Positions 11,985 through 24,879 of a DNA stretch of 64,000 bases are shown piece after piece. How positions within the stretch are numbered: position 1 is the first letter of the stretch; every line of letters starts with the position of its first letter. Source of the DNA: Silurus meridionalis (taxonomy: Eukaryota > Chordata > Actinopteri > Siluriformes > Siluridae); assembly GCF_014805685.1 (NCBI RefSeq), contig NC_060906.1, positions 3,051,627-3,115,626 on the forward strand. Direction: 5' to 3'. The position numbers were made by a program, and so were the translations under genes. Under the pieces are notes generated by a model. That model saw only the letters and a list, made by a program, of their open reading frames with translations. It did not search any database and was not told the DNA's origin.

Positions 11985-12720
11985 GATGAATGGTTTTAGC
12001 TAAAAGAAAATATTCTGAGGTCTGAATATATGAACATCTTAAAGGTTCATGAAGCTCCACCTCACAGCATCAGATGTCAAAATCAGTGTTACTGACAGCA
12101 AACACAAAGTGTAGGCAGGTGTAATTATGTAAATACAATCATTTTTAACAAATAAAATATAAACTTTACTTTACTTTTTAAACTAACAGTAAAACAGTTT
12201 CTCCTAATTTGGTGTCTCCAAATTAGTGGGTTCAGCTATAACAGATATACTGTATCACCTAATACTAGAATTATTAAATAACAATGTTTATTAAGAATAA
12301 GGAAATTAATAGAGATTTATATTTTGTATTTGCTTCTTAATGACTGTTAAACCTCTTGATGCTCAGCTCTAATAAAAGTATGAGTTATGAGTATTAATGA
12401 GTATTTATTCTTATGACAGTTTAGTGTGAAGTGGACAGTTGTGTAGTTTTATCAGAATGGTGTCTCTATAAATGAGTTGAGCTACTAAGAGTAATCAGGG
12501 CAGGAGTGAGGATAATATTAGTGCAGTGTGTATGATAGAAGAACAGCTGTAGTTTATATCACAGAGGTTTTATTGTGAAAATGAGGATTCATCATCAGAG
12601 AATGTGAGCAGTGTTGTGTGGAGCTCTAGAACTTTTCCCACAATAAGATAAGTGACTGCGCCATCTAGTGTTCACCAAGGAGAAAAACCTTAACACACTA
12701 ATACATATTTACTCCCACAT
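11985..12720. other. 5' flank of the family B V segment
   Basis: No gene. The GTTCATGAAGCTCCACC..CACAGCATCA block (about 12045-12075) recurs upstream of every family B leader (31715, 48476, 53577) and is a candidate promoter element. The rest is homologous to 48,420-49,100. Confidence 0.6.
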
Positions 12721-13174
12721 ACAGGTCATACACACATTGCTAACATTTTCAAACCTAGGAGCAATTTAAAGTCAGAAATCCATCTACTAGGAGCCACAAA
12801 AAAAAAAAAAAAAAAACAGTCTAATATTGATAATAATTTCTCCAACTCACCACAAATGCAACAATGTGATGAAAGTGTGACATTCACAGTAAAAAGAAAT
12901 CACACTTCAGCCCTGAACACAATTCTAGCAATGCACAATTCAAGTGCACTTCAGCATGTTAACGGAGGTGTGTGTGCTGAAGTTATTGTCAGTTTATGTA
13001 AAGTTCTGTGTTTTCACCCCGTGTCTGTGTGTGTTTCTAAAAAACATGACTATAGGAAATTTGCTGGGATAAATGTAAGTGTGAATGAGTGTGTGAAATG
13101 GTTTGTGCATGGAGTTCTGCAAAAGAATGATATCTCATTCAGGGTGTACCTGAATGCACAGAAATAACCCATGT
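12721..13174 (+). repeat. Left copy of the 454-bp direct repeat abutting the 17.4-kb transposon
   Basis: The block runs from ACAGGTCATACACACATTGC to ATAACCCATGT and is repeated at 30,549-31,003 with only scattered differences. It ends exactly where the transposon TIR begins. The 5' part is ordinary family B V flank (compare 49.13-49.27 kb). Confidence 0.93.
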
Positions 13175-13411
13175 CAACACAGTCTCACCCCACATCGTCA
13201 CATATCGACGTTGCCTCGTTGCCTCTGATGGCGTCGACATCCGAGGCAAAAGGTACCCCCTTTGCGTCGCTTTTCAACGTAGATGGCCGTCCTATACACT
13301 TCAATGCAAATCCCTCATCTTCGGATTTTGACGCGGCCGGGGGTCAACCAACGAATCTGCCGTATGTGGTGAAAATTTCGTAACATTATTATTATTATAG
13401 TAACAACAACC

Positions 13412-13455
<44 letters not shown>

Positions 13456-13696
13456 TTGGCTAGATTTATGTATTATCTTGCGAAAAAAACACAACAGGTT
13501 TTATGCTACAGACTTTTTAATGGGTCAGACCGACCCTTAACGTCGGATTTTGACGCACGCAGTGGCTGCAAATCGGTTTGTTTGTTTTTTTTTTTTGATA
13601 AAAAACGATTTGCCCAGTATATTTGTAATAATGCTTTGATATAACCGTATCAACTAACAGAAACTGCTGTAGAAAATAATAATAATAATAATAATA

Positions 13697-13732
<36 letters not shown>

Positions 13733-13744
13733 GTAACAACAACC

Positions 13745-13779
<35 letters not shown>

Positions 13780-13925
13780 TGTTCCTGCCTCTTACCCTAC
13801 TTCACGTTGGCCAATCAGCTACTTCAGCGGTGACACCTCATTGCGTGCGACGATCCCAAGCACCATTGCGATTTTCTATTTTCATACGTAAGTATTGGAC
13901 TCAATCTAGAATTAGATATATTCCA
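13175..13925 (+). repeat. Left terminal inverted repeat
   Basis: It matches the reverse complement of 29,672-30,548 from the terminal CAACACAGTC through the CCAAT-box region (GGCCAATCAG at 13809-13818) to ATTGGACTCAATCTAGA. Relative to the right TIR it lacks ~115 bases just before AGAAACTGCTGTAGAAAATA (about 13660), and its (TTA)n/(ATA)n tracts differ in length. A good splice donor (ATAC|GTAAGT, GT at 13888) lies near its inner end. Confidence 0.92.
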
Positions 13926-15371
13926 CATATCATCACATTATTTATTTACGTTTGTTTGGAAGCACCTTAGCCCACAAGGTCGCTTTTATGATGTTAAAAT
14001 AATATCTTTTTCGCACATGCGCAAAATGAATCGCGCAGGTGGACGTATTCGCCAGCAATCGGTCCCATCGGTCTCAACTCAACTGCAAGGAAGTAAATGT
14101 TGCTTGCAAATTTATCAGAAATTATAAAAATTAATTATGTGAAAATGTATTGTGTTAGTAGCTGCTGTTTTTTGCTGTTCGAGTTACAAGAGATAGAGAA
14201 CACGATTAATAAAATGTGCGGTATGCTAGACAGAAACGTTAGATTAGCCTATGTAAATTTTTGGAATATGGTACGAAATCCATCTAAACCATTCATTTTC
14301 AGAAACCTTATCTCGCCTAGATGTGATTAAATGTGCGTCCCACCTTTCTCAAGTCTAAGTAAAGGAAGGTCAAGGTGATGATGAATACACTGTAGCTATT
14401 TAATGGTGTTTAAAATTAAAATTAAGTTTATCATTGGTAACCCAGTAAGTAGTTTTTTTTCATATTGTGCCTGACATAACCTACCCAATTAATTTTTAGA
14501 TCACCAGAGACCATTTAGCCATCCCAGTGCCTTAAATGTGCCAGGGATATGTGGGTAGAAAGTATAAATGCTTATTACATTTATAATATAAAATATTTAT
14601 CATGAGATTTGTACCTGAATACTTAAACCAGTAAAATTTTGTCTGCCTAATCTTGTCATTGTAAGAATGTTTTTTTATAAAACATACAAAATAATTTTAA
14701 ATAAAGTTATTAGTGTAACATTTTACACAGCTTTGTTTAAACTTAAACCATGTCAGCTCCTACTGTGGACTCTGGTGCCCCATGCGGACCCCAGGTTGGG
14801 AACCATGCGTATATTCAATAACTTAAACTGTAGACATAGACATGTGTATTTTTGACGGTAATAAAGAACTTATTGCAGAAGAGTCCAAGCCTAATAGTTG
14901 GGCAACGGAGAGCCCACCCAGATAGAACACGTACGTCTATAATATGTCTGCTAAAGATCTGGAGGTCTGCTAAAGATCTGCTCTTTAATTCATCTGTTAA
15001 ACATCTTAGAAAGAGCTGCTGTACATCCATTCTAAATCATGAACATCTTACAGAATCTTCTAGAGGTCTATAAGACATCTGACAGAAGACGTCTCAGAGG
15101 TGTAGGGCAGATGAGCAAACAGCATCTGTCAGATGTCTTGCAGATGAAAATGCAGACATCCAATAGATGTCTGCCAGATGTATGTGTGCTATCAGGGCAT
15201 TCACAGTTGGGTTGGTCTAAATGAATTTAATTTTGACATTGAATGTGCCTTCAGGCTATTAATGTATGTGTGTGTTGTGGTTTTACTTGTATAACAACCT
15301 ATTTGCCTTAAATGTGCTATGTTTTAAAATATCGTAATAATCTTTTGTGTGTGTTTGTTGTACATTTCAGA
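13926..15371. other. 5' intronic region of the plus-strand transposon gene, with a possible MITE
   Basis: No coding exon is supported between the TIR donor (13888) and the acceptor at 15370. A repeat-rich block at about 14,890-15,198 (repeated AAGATCTG, GACATCTG, AGATGTCT motifs; weak terminal match CCTAATAG versus CTATCAGG) resembles a small non-autonomous element, but I found no clear target duplication. Confidence 0.4.
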
Positions 15372-18300
15372 ATGACAAAGCGAAAATTCAGGCCTTGCCC
15401 TGCTTGCCAGGTCAAGAACCAGGCTATCAGATAGTGCTGCAGCGCCTGCTATACAAACCTCTGCAAGACTAAAAAGATGGAGGGCCTCAAAGACCGACTG
15501 GATAATGCGTGGGGGCAGGGGGTCTGGAAAAACCGGAATGCGTCACGAGTGGTTTCTTCTGCTCAAGTTGCAGTAAGTAAAAATACTCATGCTTCATGAA
15601 TTGAATGGTAATCAATATGACACTCAAAGCACATTACATTAACATCAATACTGTCCTACTGTCAAACAATCAACATTTTATTTTCTAACTGTGTAGAACA
15701 ATCAGGCGTGAATCAACCCATATTTCTGTTCCTTAAGATTCAGTGCTGTTGGTAGGAAGAGGAATGAAGAAAATCATCATAGACTGAATTTGCGAAGTGG
15801 GAGCTGACCATTGCTGAAATAAAAGGGGCACAGAAAACCCTCATACTTAACATTAGCTGACATTTTGCTATTCCGTTATTGTTGCATCAAATTTTCTTGT
15901 TCTTCTACCTTACAACAGCAATTGCTGATTTCAAGGAATAGGGATATGGGTATATATATATTTACGCTGGAGTTGTCGTTTTGGTTGGTCAAAGATTGTG
16001 TTATCTTGTGACTGAACGTACAGTTTCAAAAAACTTTCCTTTCACTGACAGGCTTATGCATGCCTTCCACAGCCATAATACCATAAACCGGATGACATTT
16101 GGATCGATGTGTCCAAAATTACTTACTCTCAATTTGCTTATAAAATATTACATGTTACATCCTGTATGCAACTGATATGCTTTCTAATAGTGGTTTCCTT
16201 ATAAATAAATTGATTACAAAAAATAAGATTTTGCACCAATGACAGCTTAGTTATTTTTCTTTTATTCAACAATTAGTTATTACATTCCTAGTGTTTAAGT
16301 CATAGTAATTTAAAGGACTGCATGTATATGATGTACAGATTTTTTTACTCCCCTGAACACTAAAACACCTTTCGTTGTATGCCTTGCATTCATCCACACA
16401 CTCATACACCATTGGCTAGCATGCAAGGTGATAACCTGCACACTGGGTTTAAGGACACTTTAATGAGTGCAGACGGAGCTGGACTTGAACCTGCAACCCT
16501 CTGGTTGCCGAACAGCACCAGAGAGAGAAGTGTTTATGGTCCTTGCACAGCAATGGAATTTGACTGTCAATTCTTTTTAGGGCAACCTCCAAATCGTTGC
16601 CAAAAGTGATGTTGATGTGAATTGTGTATTCTTGATATTAATGCAAATGCACATTTTTGTACTTTTGTTAATTTCAGGTGCAGAAACTTGCTGCCTTGGG
16701 CTATATGCCCATTTTATTTATGGGCAGAAAAAAAAAGAATTCGTTGATCGCCGATATAAATTCTGGAATACCACTCAATGAGGACACACGACCTTTTGTT
16801 GATGCCATGAAGAAGGCTTATGAGTATTTACTTAAAAGCAAGGTTATAGTTATGCAGAACTCGTTACTTTTTAAATTATATTCAAAATAAAAATATTTGG
16901 GGATGTATACAGATTAAAATGAATGCCAACTTGTGACCTCATTTACAGGACCCCAGATGTCTCCTTTACATCCCCAGCCTGACCAGCATATCCAAACCCC
17001 AACCCAGCCTGACCAGCAGATCCAGCCCCATCCTGACCAGCAGATCCAATCCCCAATCCAGCCTGACCAGCAGATCCAGCACCATTCTGACCAGCAGATT
17101 CAGACCCATCCTGACCAGCAGATCCAAACCCCAACCCAGCCTGACCAGCAGATTCAGCACCATTCTGACCAGCAGATCCAGACCCAGACTGAAGCTCAAC
17201 AGATTGATGATGATGTCATCCTCAACCTCTATTTTTTGCCCTCTCCATCCCATGTCCAGACTCACTCTGAAGCTCAACAGCTCCAGGTCCAGCCACGGCC
17301 CCAGCAAATTCAGCCGCTGACTGCCAAACCAAACAATAAAAAAATTAAAAAAGGTAAAGTAAATTTTCTTGCAGCTAATCTCTTATGCAGAATTAATTAT
17401 GGTTTAAATAACCACTGTGTAGTTTTTGATGTAAAAGTAGTAGACTATCTAAAAGGCACACAAAATCTTCCAAACAGTCAGCAGTGCTATGCTGTGAATA
17501 TTTTGGCTGCAAACTGGATGTTTATTCCATAAACATTAATGATGATTCCAGATTCTGTGAAACCCTGCCTAGTGCATAAGTTGCGGTTTCATATAAATAC
17601 ACAAAGCCTCAGATCAAGTGCAATACTTGTATTTATTGATTACCGTTTGTTAACAATACCTTTTTTGTCTTTGTCATTTCAGGGTGCCGAAAATGCAGCA
17701 GGCAAAAAGTGTGGCAATACGACACTATCGTTGACAAAAGAATGACAGGGGTCAGATTTAGAACCATATTTTTTATTAATGTCTCTCTAATATTAATTAT
17801 GTCCTCCTCATTGTACAATATTACTTTATAGCTTACCTACTGATGTTTAGCCCACATCACCCGACCAGTGTATACAGCCAAGCATGAATGTCATTTCTGT
17901 CTGTATGGTTTTGTGAAGTAAATACACAATTATACTTAAAAGTGTGTGTGTGTTTCTGTAGGATAAGGCTGAAGTAAAGGTGCGCTGGTTGCCTTGTTCT
18001 CAGTGGTAAGTATTGACATACAGTACATATCCATTCACACTTGACTATGTTTCTCATCAGCCCTTTGGCATTTTTGGTATAGTGTTGTTCTAGGATGATA
18101 GAGTAGTATATACACATTGGCTGCAAACTGGCTTCAGGCAGTCTTAGTTGAGAGCTTACTTTGGTAAAGCCTGTCCCCTAAACAGTAACACAATGTAAAA
18201 ACAGCATGATGCCTACTTGGTAGGGCTGTGCAATTAATCAAGGTTGCATCAAAATCGCAATTTGCTATGTTGCACTTTGCTAATCACAAAGCCTGCAATG

Positions 18301-18740
18301 TAGACACAATGTGAAAAATATAAAGAAGACACTCTATAAAAGGAAATTTTAAATGGTTTAAATGCAAACCATTATAATTGTTGTGATGTTTTTTATTGTT
18401 TTTGCTGCACACTTTTGGAAAGTTTTTAAGCTGAAGCTTGACTTGCGCCTTAAATCGCAAATATGTTAATAAAATCGCAAATCAATGTTTTTACTGAAAT
18501 CGCACAGCCCTACTACTTGGGTAGCAATGTGCTTTGTGATATTTAAAAGGAAATTAACAATAAATAGAAAATTGGAAAGACAGATTTTGTGAAATTGTAC
18601 AGTATAAGCTGTGAATGCTATAGACATTGTGTACACAAATAGACTTATTCTCCTGATCTAATGTAAGATGTGCTATACTTAATTACAGTGGCAAAGCCTG
18701 GGAGGACACATGGGAGCCAGCCAGCCAGTTTCCTTCCTGA
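15372..18740 (+). pseudogene. Second transposon gene: Pro/Gln-repeat zinc-binding protein, interrupted
   Basis: Six exons are proposed. E1 (15372-15572) starts MTKRKFRPCPACQVKNQAIR, meets an in-frame TAG, then continues CCSACYTNLCK, so the stop falls inside a zinc-ribbon-like cysteine set. E2 (16678-16842) reads VQKLAALGYMPILFM...VDAMKKAYEYLLKSK. E3 (about 16949-17354) holds tandem (P/T)QPDQQIQ repeats and a basic end. E4 (17683-17750) has CRKC. E5 (17962-18005) and E6 (18689-18740) give VRWLPCSQ|CGKAWEDTWEPASQF and a stop. The two CxxC pairs of E4-E6 could bind zinc. E2-E3 phase does not match cleanly, so one boundary is wrong or a frameshift is present. AATAAA lies at about 19003. I infer an accessory role in transposition, or as a transposon regulator, from location only. 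Confidence 0.6.
18221..18512. mobile_element. hAT-type MITE with perfect 8-bp target duplication
   Basis: Termini TAGGGCTGTGC and GCACAGCCCTA are inverted repeats. They are flanked by identical CTACTTGG at 18213-18220 and 18513-18520. 292 bases, non-coding, inserted in the last intron of the plus-strand transposon gene. Confidence 0.9.
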
Positions 18741-18787
18741 GCTTAGCACAGGACTCCTACAGCAGTGACCTGAAGTTCAAATGAACA

Positions 18788-18848
<61 letters not shown>

Positions 18849-19583
18849 TGATGTTATATGTGTGTTCATACTATGTTTGATTGCTGTACATTTCTTTATT
18901 TGTTGTTTGCTTTTACTGTCTTTCAAATGGCACTAAATATGTCTTCATCTCTTTGTTGGACTTGTGCAGTAAAGTGAAGTTATTGTATTTCTGATTATGG
19001 TTCTAATAAAGCACTGTTTATTACTTCTTGAAAAAAATGGCTATTCTCTCTGTTGTCTAACTCTGTGTTTAGTTAACATATCAATGAATAGTGTCCCTAT
19101 GGGTGATTTTGCATTCGCGATGCAAATGCATCGTTTTTTAGTCACTGCATCGGTAAAAACTGATTTATGTATGTATAATTATTAGTAGATTATAATTTAG
19201 AAAGTGACCAATATTTTAAGATTGCATTCTCCTCTCTAAACTGTTGCTACGTCCTGCACCCCCACAGAAAACGAAGCGTGTCATGATTTGAAAGTCAGAT
19301 AAAGCAATAAAACGTGAAATGGAGTTTAAATGATATGGACTCTAAATGAGTGATGTGGAATGGATTTGAGGAAGCAGCAGCAGGAAAGTCAAGGCTCTAG
19401 CTAAAATGCGGAACGGAGTTTAATTTATTAGGGAATTTTTATCTAGTAATGGAATGGATTTGACTGCCAGCGCTCTAACAAGTTAGAGAAAAAGTAAGTG
19501 GGTCCAAAATCCACTATCATTAATTTTAAAGTGGTCTTATAATGGTTCAGACGCACATGTACAAATCCAATGTGTGGAAACTG
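18741..19583. other. 3' region of the plus-strand transposon gene
   Basis: A (CA)n microsatellite (about 18791-18845) sits in the presumed 3' UTR and an AATAAA polyadenylation signal lies near 19003. Beyond that I see no gene. Confidence 0.5.
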
Positions 19584-19852
19584 TACACTCTAAGAAAGGA
19601 TGTGTTCATTTTTACTTATTATTTTGTGTTATTTAATTTAACACATTATGTGTTATTTTAACACAGTATATGTGTCATTGTGTGTTGATTAAAATAAATA
19701 AAATGACAACACAAGATATGTTTAAACACCACAAAATAATGTGTTGTTCCATTAATAACACAGATTTGTCTAGTTAGAGACAACACATTAAAATTGTTGT
19801 GCTTAACTAGACACAAAATGTGTTGTTTTAACACAACTGTTTTAAGAGTGTA
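19584..19852. mobile_element. MITE with TACACTCT termini
   Basis: Inverted termini TACACTCTAAGA and TTTAAGAGTGTA enclose sequence rich in AACACA/TGTGTT motifs, a pattern common in fish MITEs. No target duplication was recognised. Confidence 0.65.
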
Positions 19853-20167
19853 CCATATTAAATTGCATAGCATCATATTTTTCATTGCATCGGACTGCAC
19901 TGCATCCTAAAGGGGTGAATCGTATCACATCGGTAGCTGTTCATATGTATCTTTGATGTATCGCATTGTAGGCTATGCAGTGAAATGTGTATCGCATCAG
20001 ACTCAGTTATTAAGATGCACATCCCTACTTTGGCTCAGCCTCCTGGCAACACACAAGCAGCTGGAGGTCTCAAATTTGACAGACAACTTTGTTAACATCC
20101 CCTGTATCAAAATCTGTGCCACATGCTGACATTTTATCAATTATCTGCTGAGCATTCTACACGCATG

Positions 20168-20353
20168 GGTCTTCAACCCTACTCCTGGGGACCCACTGTC
20201 CTGCAAAGTTCCTTTCCAACCTGATTCAGCACACCTGGCTTATGACTTTTCAAGTGACCCTGAAGACCTTGATTAGCTGGTTCAGGTGTGTTTGATTATG
20301 GTTGGAGCAAAACTCTGCAGGAAAATGGGTCCCCACGAGCAGGGTTGAAGACC
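20168..20353. mobile_element. hAT-like MITE
   Basis: Near-complementary termini GGTCTTCAACCCTACTCCTG and CACGAGCAGGGTTGAAGACC. Non-coding and lacking an obvious target duplication. Confidence 0.7.
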
Positions 20354-20365
20354 TATTTTCTACAG

Positions 20366-20556
20366 CAGTGGTTTTCAATCCTGGTCCTGGGGACCCACTG
20401 CTCTGCACATTTTGTATGTCTCCCTTATCTGACACACTCAGTTCAGTTCATGGATCTCTCTCCTAACGAGCTGATGATCTGAATCAGGTGTGTTAAATAA
20501 AGGAGACACACAAAATGTGCAGAGTAGGTCGCCAGGAACAGGATTGATAACTACTG
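20366..20556. mobile_element. hAT-like MITE with perfect 8-bp target duplication
   Basis: Termini CAGTGGTTTTCAATCCTGG and CCAGGAACAGGATTGATAACT..CTG are imperfect inverted repeats. TTCTACAG flanks the element on both sides (20358-20365 and 20557-20564). It belongs to the same broad group as its neighbour at 20168. Confidence 0.85.
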
Positions 20557-20564
20557 TTCTACAG

Positions 20565-21914
20565 CATCTTTGCTTCTTTTAGTGGTACATTCCAAGGACG
20601 TCTTTGGTCTCAGACTTGACACAGCATGTGAGGTCAGTGAAAGTGAAGTGTATTCTGCGAATCACACTTTTCTGCATGAAGTCAACTCAAAATATTGTTT
20701 TAGTGTTTCTTGAATGATATTTAATTGTCAAAAGTCAGCCGTTGGGTGCCAAATCTGTGTATTTCCTTGCATCTTTGTGGCCTTACACTTGCCATAGCAA
20801 GTGAAATTATGTATTTCAGAACAATACACATCAACATATGAAGTCAACGCAAATATGGATGTGTAGTGGTTTTTGAATTTGTATATAAAATGACAATGTC
20901 CAAACAGAAAAATCAATTAAGTGAAACTGGGTATTTTTACAATCATCAGTGTATCAAGATAACTCAAAATATGAATATTTTAGTGGGTTTTGAGTAATTA
21001 CAGATTTCATAGCCATTGAGTACCAAAACTGTTAATTTCCAAGGATCTCTGCTGCCTCAGACTTGCCACAGATGGTGAAAGGAAACTGGATTATTTCAGG
21101 ATAATAGATATCAGTGTATAAAGTAAACTCAAAATATGAATGTTTTATTGCGTTATGAATGAGTTAAGGTACGTGAATACCCAAAACAGTATTTCTCAGA
21201 AGATCATGCTGCCACAGAAGGTCAAATGTGTTTAATTGGAATGTTTTATTCACAGAACACAGCAATCAAGATAATCAAAAATATTTTTTAATGATTGGTG
21301 AATTATTTAATAATACACATTTACATAAACTTCAATGTAATATTGATGATGAGACACAAAGTAAACCATACAGAGCAGCACTACACAAGGCGTTATATTT
21401 CAGATATTCATAATAATAACACAAACATGAGAACACACCAATTCATAAAATAAGTTTTCAAGTTCTAAGTTCAATTAAATTTAAAGTCTAAACAATTTTT
21501 TTAAGTTTAATCAACAGGGTCATAAAATTATTTTGGCTTTGGATGGATAAACGAAATAAAATACAAAAAAACAGAGACTCCTGCTACAAGTCTGCATGGT
21601 AGTGGTTTTTCTTCCCATCTGGTCACAGACAACATGGACATGGTCAAGAAATATATATTAAAAACATAAAAATAAAAGTATTAAAAACAATTAAAATAAT
21701 TAAAACTTCTTCTCTTTTTATTCCCAATCTTCTTTTATGACATACTGTAGCACTGCACTTACACTTACAGCATGTTGTACTCTGATTTTGTATGTGATAA
21801 ACAGAAATGAATTTCAACATAAAGAGTCCAGGTGCTACAATGATCTTCTTGCCAATCTATACATTTCTTTAACAAAGACTTGGAGAACATGACAAGACAC
21901 TTAAAAGTTGGTCA
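20565..21914. other. Spacer between the two convergent transposon genes
   Basis: AT-rich, no supported gene. Repeated phrases such as AACTCAAAATATGAAT and TGCCAC/TGCCACAG recur loosely between 20.6 and 21.2 kb, suggesting an old degenerate tandem repeat. Confidence 0.45.
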
Positions 21915-22301
21915 TTATACATCCTCTGTTTCATCTTCTGAAAGTTCAGAGTCACTATTGTATTCATCTGAATCACTTTCCAAGTTTACTTCTGTTCCAG
22001 TCAAATCTTGCAAATAACAGTTCTTTGTGTGCTTTCGTATTCTGTTGATGGCTTGTGTGTTCTTCTTGGTTAAACTCTGTAGACCTTGGATTCCCTCTTT
22101 ACTCAGGCCCCACATCTCACCTTATATACAGGGATAAAAACAACTTTATTACAGACTTTTAGAAACATATCGGTAAGTATAATGCATGCCAAGTGTAACA
22201 TACTTGATGTGCTACTGCAAAGCTGGGATGACATCTCTTTCAGGGTGTCTGCACGGGTGCAAAGAGATGTCCAATGTTTTTCCATCTCAGTAATGAGAAT
22301 C

Positions 22302-23144
22302 TTCTTCTCCTCCTCAAGCCTCCTTACTGCCATTACCATGTCAAATGCCTTCCTTTTTGTCCTTAGACCTACAGAGTCTGTAATACATAAAATCAGCTTA
22401 TTTTAAGATTTCTTGATATTCCAGATAATGTAAGAAAACCTTTAAATACTACGTTTTCTTACATTATCTGGTCGAACATCAATGAAAGATTGTGTGCTAC
22501 TATGAGACTTATTTCACATCGTCAATGGACTTATGTACATACCATTGTGTGGAAGCTGCCATGGCCAAATTATGTCATCGGAAAGAACGGTGTCCAAGTC
22601 CAGGTTTTCTGCATTGGGAACCATGGCGTTATATTGAACCACCACAGAATTTAAAAGCTTCTTTTCCTCCCTAATCTTTCTGCGTATCCAGGCACGACCC
22701 TTGCAGCCATCATTGTCTTTATAAAGACGGTGTGATCTCCTTTTAATACTGGTGACCAGCTCCTCAATTCGTCTGGCCACAGCAGCAACATCAGAATCAG
22801 TTGAGGATGTTGTCCCTGATAAGAAGAGAAGTAGGAAATTTGCTTCTTAATTTCAGGCGTATGGGCCAGTGAGCCTAAACATTATTTTCTGCAACTTAGT
22901 GGCTACCCTACTGTATAAGGCTTTGTACCCGACAAGTTCAAGGCTATGTGTATTTGCAACAAAAAAAAGCTTGATGAGAAATTCAAAGGGTGGAAGCAGT
23001 ATATCAAGCTGAACATTATACCTTCTGCCCACTCCTTGACATCAGTGATCAGTGATCACATCCATAACCTGGAATTCCATTGGAATATGGCTTCATTGTC
23101 ATTTGTTGTTTGTGTTTGAAGGCCACAATAGCCCTGCAAAGAGG

Positions 23145-23229
<85 letters not shown>

Positions 23230-24840
23230 ATGTCACTATATTTTACAATACACAATAAATGCATAAGTGATTACTGGTGTCTTTACCTTTTGATATCGGC
23301 GGGCAAGTGTGGAAGCCAAGTTGTTCGTCTTTTGCTGATTCCAGCGCATGGCCATGACTGTGAGCATGTCTGTGCGTACTGCAAACAAATAAGCTTATTA
23401 TTCTTCTTCATAGTAGAGGTAGGTGAAAAACTGTGCAGACTTGCTGGACACAAATGGTATAAAGAACTGTAGCAGGACAGCAGGTGAGTATGGTAAGGTA
23501 CACAAATGGTATAAAGAACTGTAGCAGGACAGCAGGTGAGTATGGTAAGGTACACAAATGGTATAGAGCATTGTAGCAGGACAGTAAGTTGCATCCACGT
23601 CATCTGGATCAAAATGTACTGCAGCTTGAACACTTCTAACAGCAGTATGAGAAAGGCAAAGTATTGCATTCGCTTGCAGCTGTATCTTGTATCATTTTAT
23701 GAAACTAGTGCAGTGTGGTTACCTTACCTGCTTTTGCCATGTGCTTTGTGGTAACAGCAATTCTTGAAAGGAAGGCATTACACTTCTCCTCCTCAAGCCT
23801 CCTTACTGCCATTACCATGTCAAATGCCTTCCTTTTTGTCCTTAGACCTACAGAGTCTGTAATACATATTATTAGCTTATTTTAAGATTTCTTGATATTC
23901 CAGATAATGTAAGAAAACCTTTAAATACTACGTTTTCTTACATTATCTGGTCAAACATCAATGAAAGATTGTGTGCTACTATGAGACTTATTTCACATCG
24001 TCAATGGACTTATGTACATACCATTGTGTGGAAGCTGCCATGGCCAAATTATGTCATCGGAAAGAACGGTGTCCAAGTCCAGGTTTTCTGCATTGGGAAC
24101 CATGGCGTTATATTGAACCACCACAGAATTTAAAAGCTTCTTTTCCTCCCTAATCTTTCTGCGTATCCAGGCACGACCCTTGCAGCCATCATTGTCTTTA
24201 TAAAGACGGTGTGATCTCCTTTTAATACTGGTGACCAGCTCCTCAATTCGTCTGGCCACAGCAGCAACATCAGAATCAGTTGAGGATGTTGTCCCTGATA
24301 AGAAGAGAAGTAGGAAATTTGCTTCTTAATTTCAGGCGTATGGGCCAGTGAGCCTACATTATTTTCTGCAACTTAGTGGCTACCCTACTGTATAAGGCTT
24401 TGTACCCGACAAGTTCAAGGCTATGTGTATTTGCAACAAACAAAAGCTTGATGAGAAATTCAAAGGGTGGAAGCAGTATATCAAGCTGAACATTATACCT
24501 TCTGCCCACTCCTTGACATCAGTGATCCAGCCCTCCAGGCGATCATCTGTGACTGCCATTTCAGTTTTCATGATCTCCAGGCTCTGCAACTGTCTTTGCA
24601 GGGCTATTGTGGCCTTCAAACACAAACAACAAATGACAATGAAGCCACATACAGCACTCATTCAATATACTGTACAGGGACAATAATATATGGCAATTCC
24701 ATGGACAGTGGAAAATTTCGTCGCATTTACAATGTCAATAAAATGCCACGGTATCTGTTTGATAATGACTACACCAGGTTTCATGCAAAATATTCTAACA
24801 AATACTATGCTTGCTCACATCCATAACCTGGAATTCCAGG

Positions 24841-24879
<39 letters not shown>

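Noticed and set aside
12856..13167. 103-residue frame in the 454-bp repeat
   Set aside because: The second copy at 30,683 is frameshifted relative to it and no domain is recognisable.
13171..13383. 70-residue frame conserved in both TIRs (also 30,340-30,561)
   Set aside because: Conservation is explained by the terminal inverted repeats, and it begins at the very end of the element; coding function is not supported.
16943..17307. Minus-strand Gly/Ala/Leu repeat frames
   Set aside because: Antisense of the (P/T)QPDQQIQ repeat exon.
23080..23472. Tyr-Ile repeat reading frames here and at 24811, 35688-36147 and 61229
   Set aside because: Products of (TA)n runs with no conserved flanking domain.
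23449..23585. CRISPR-like regular repeats
   Set aside because: Head-to-tail 52-bp minisatellite without spacers in a vertebrate genome.
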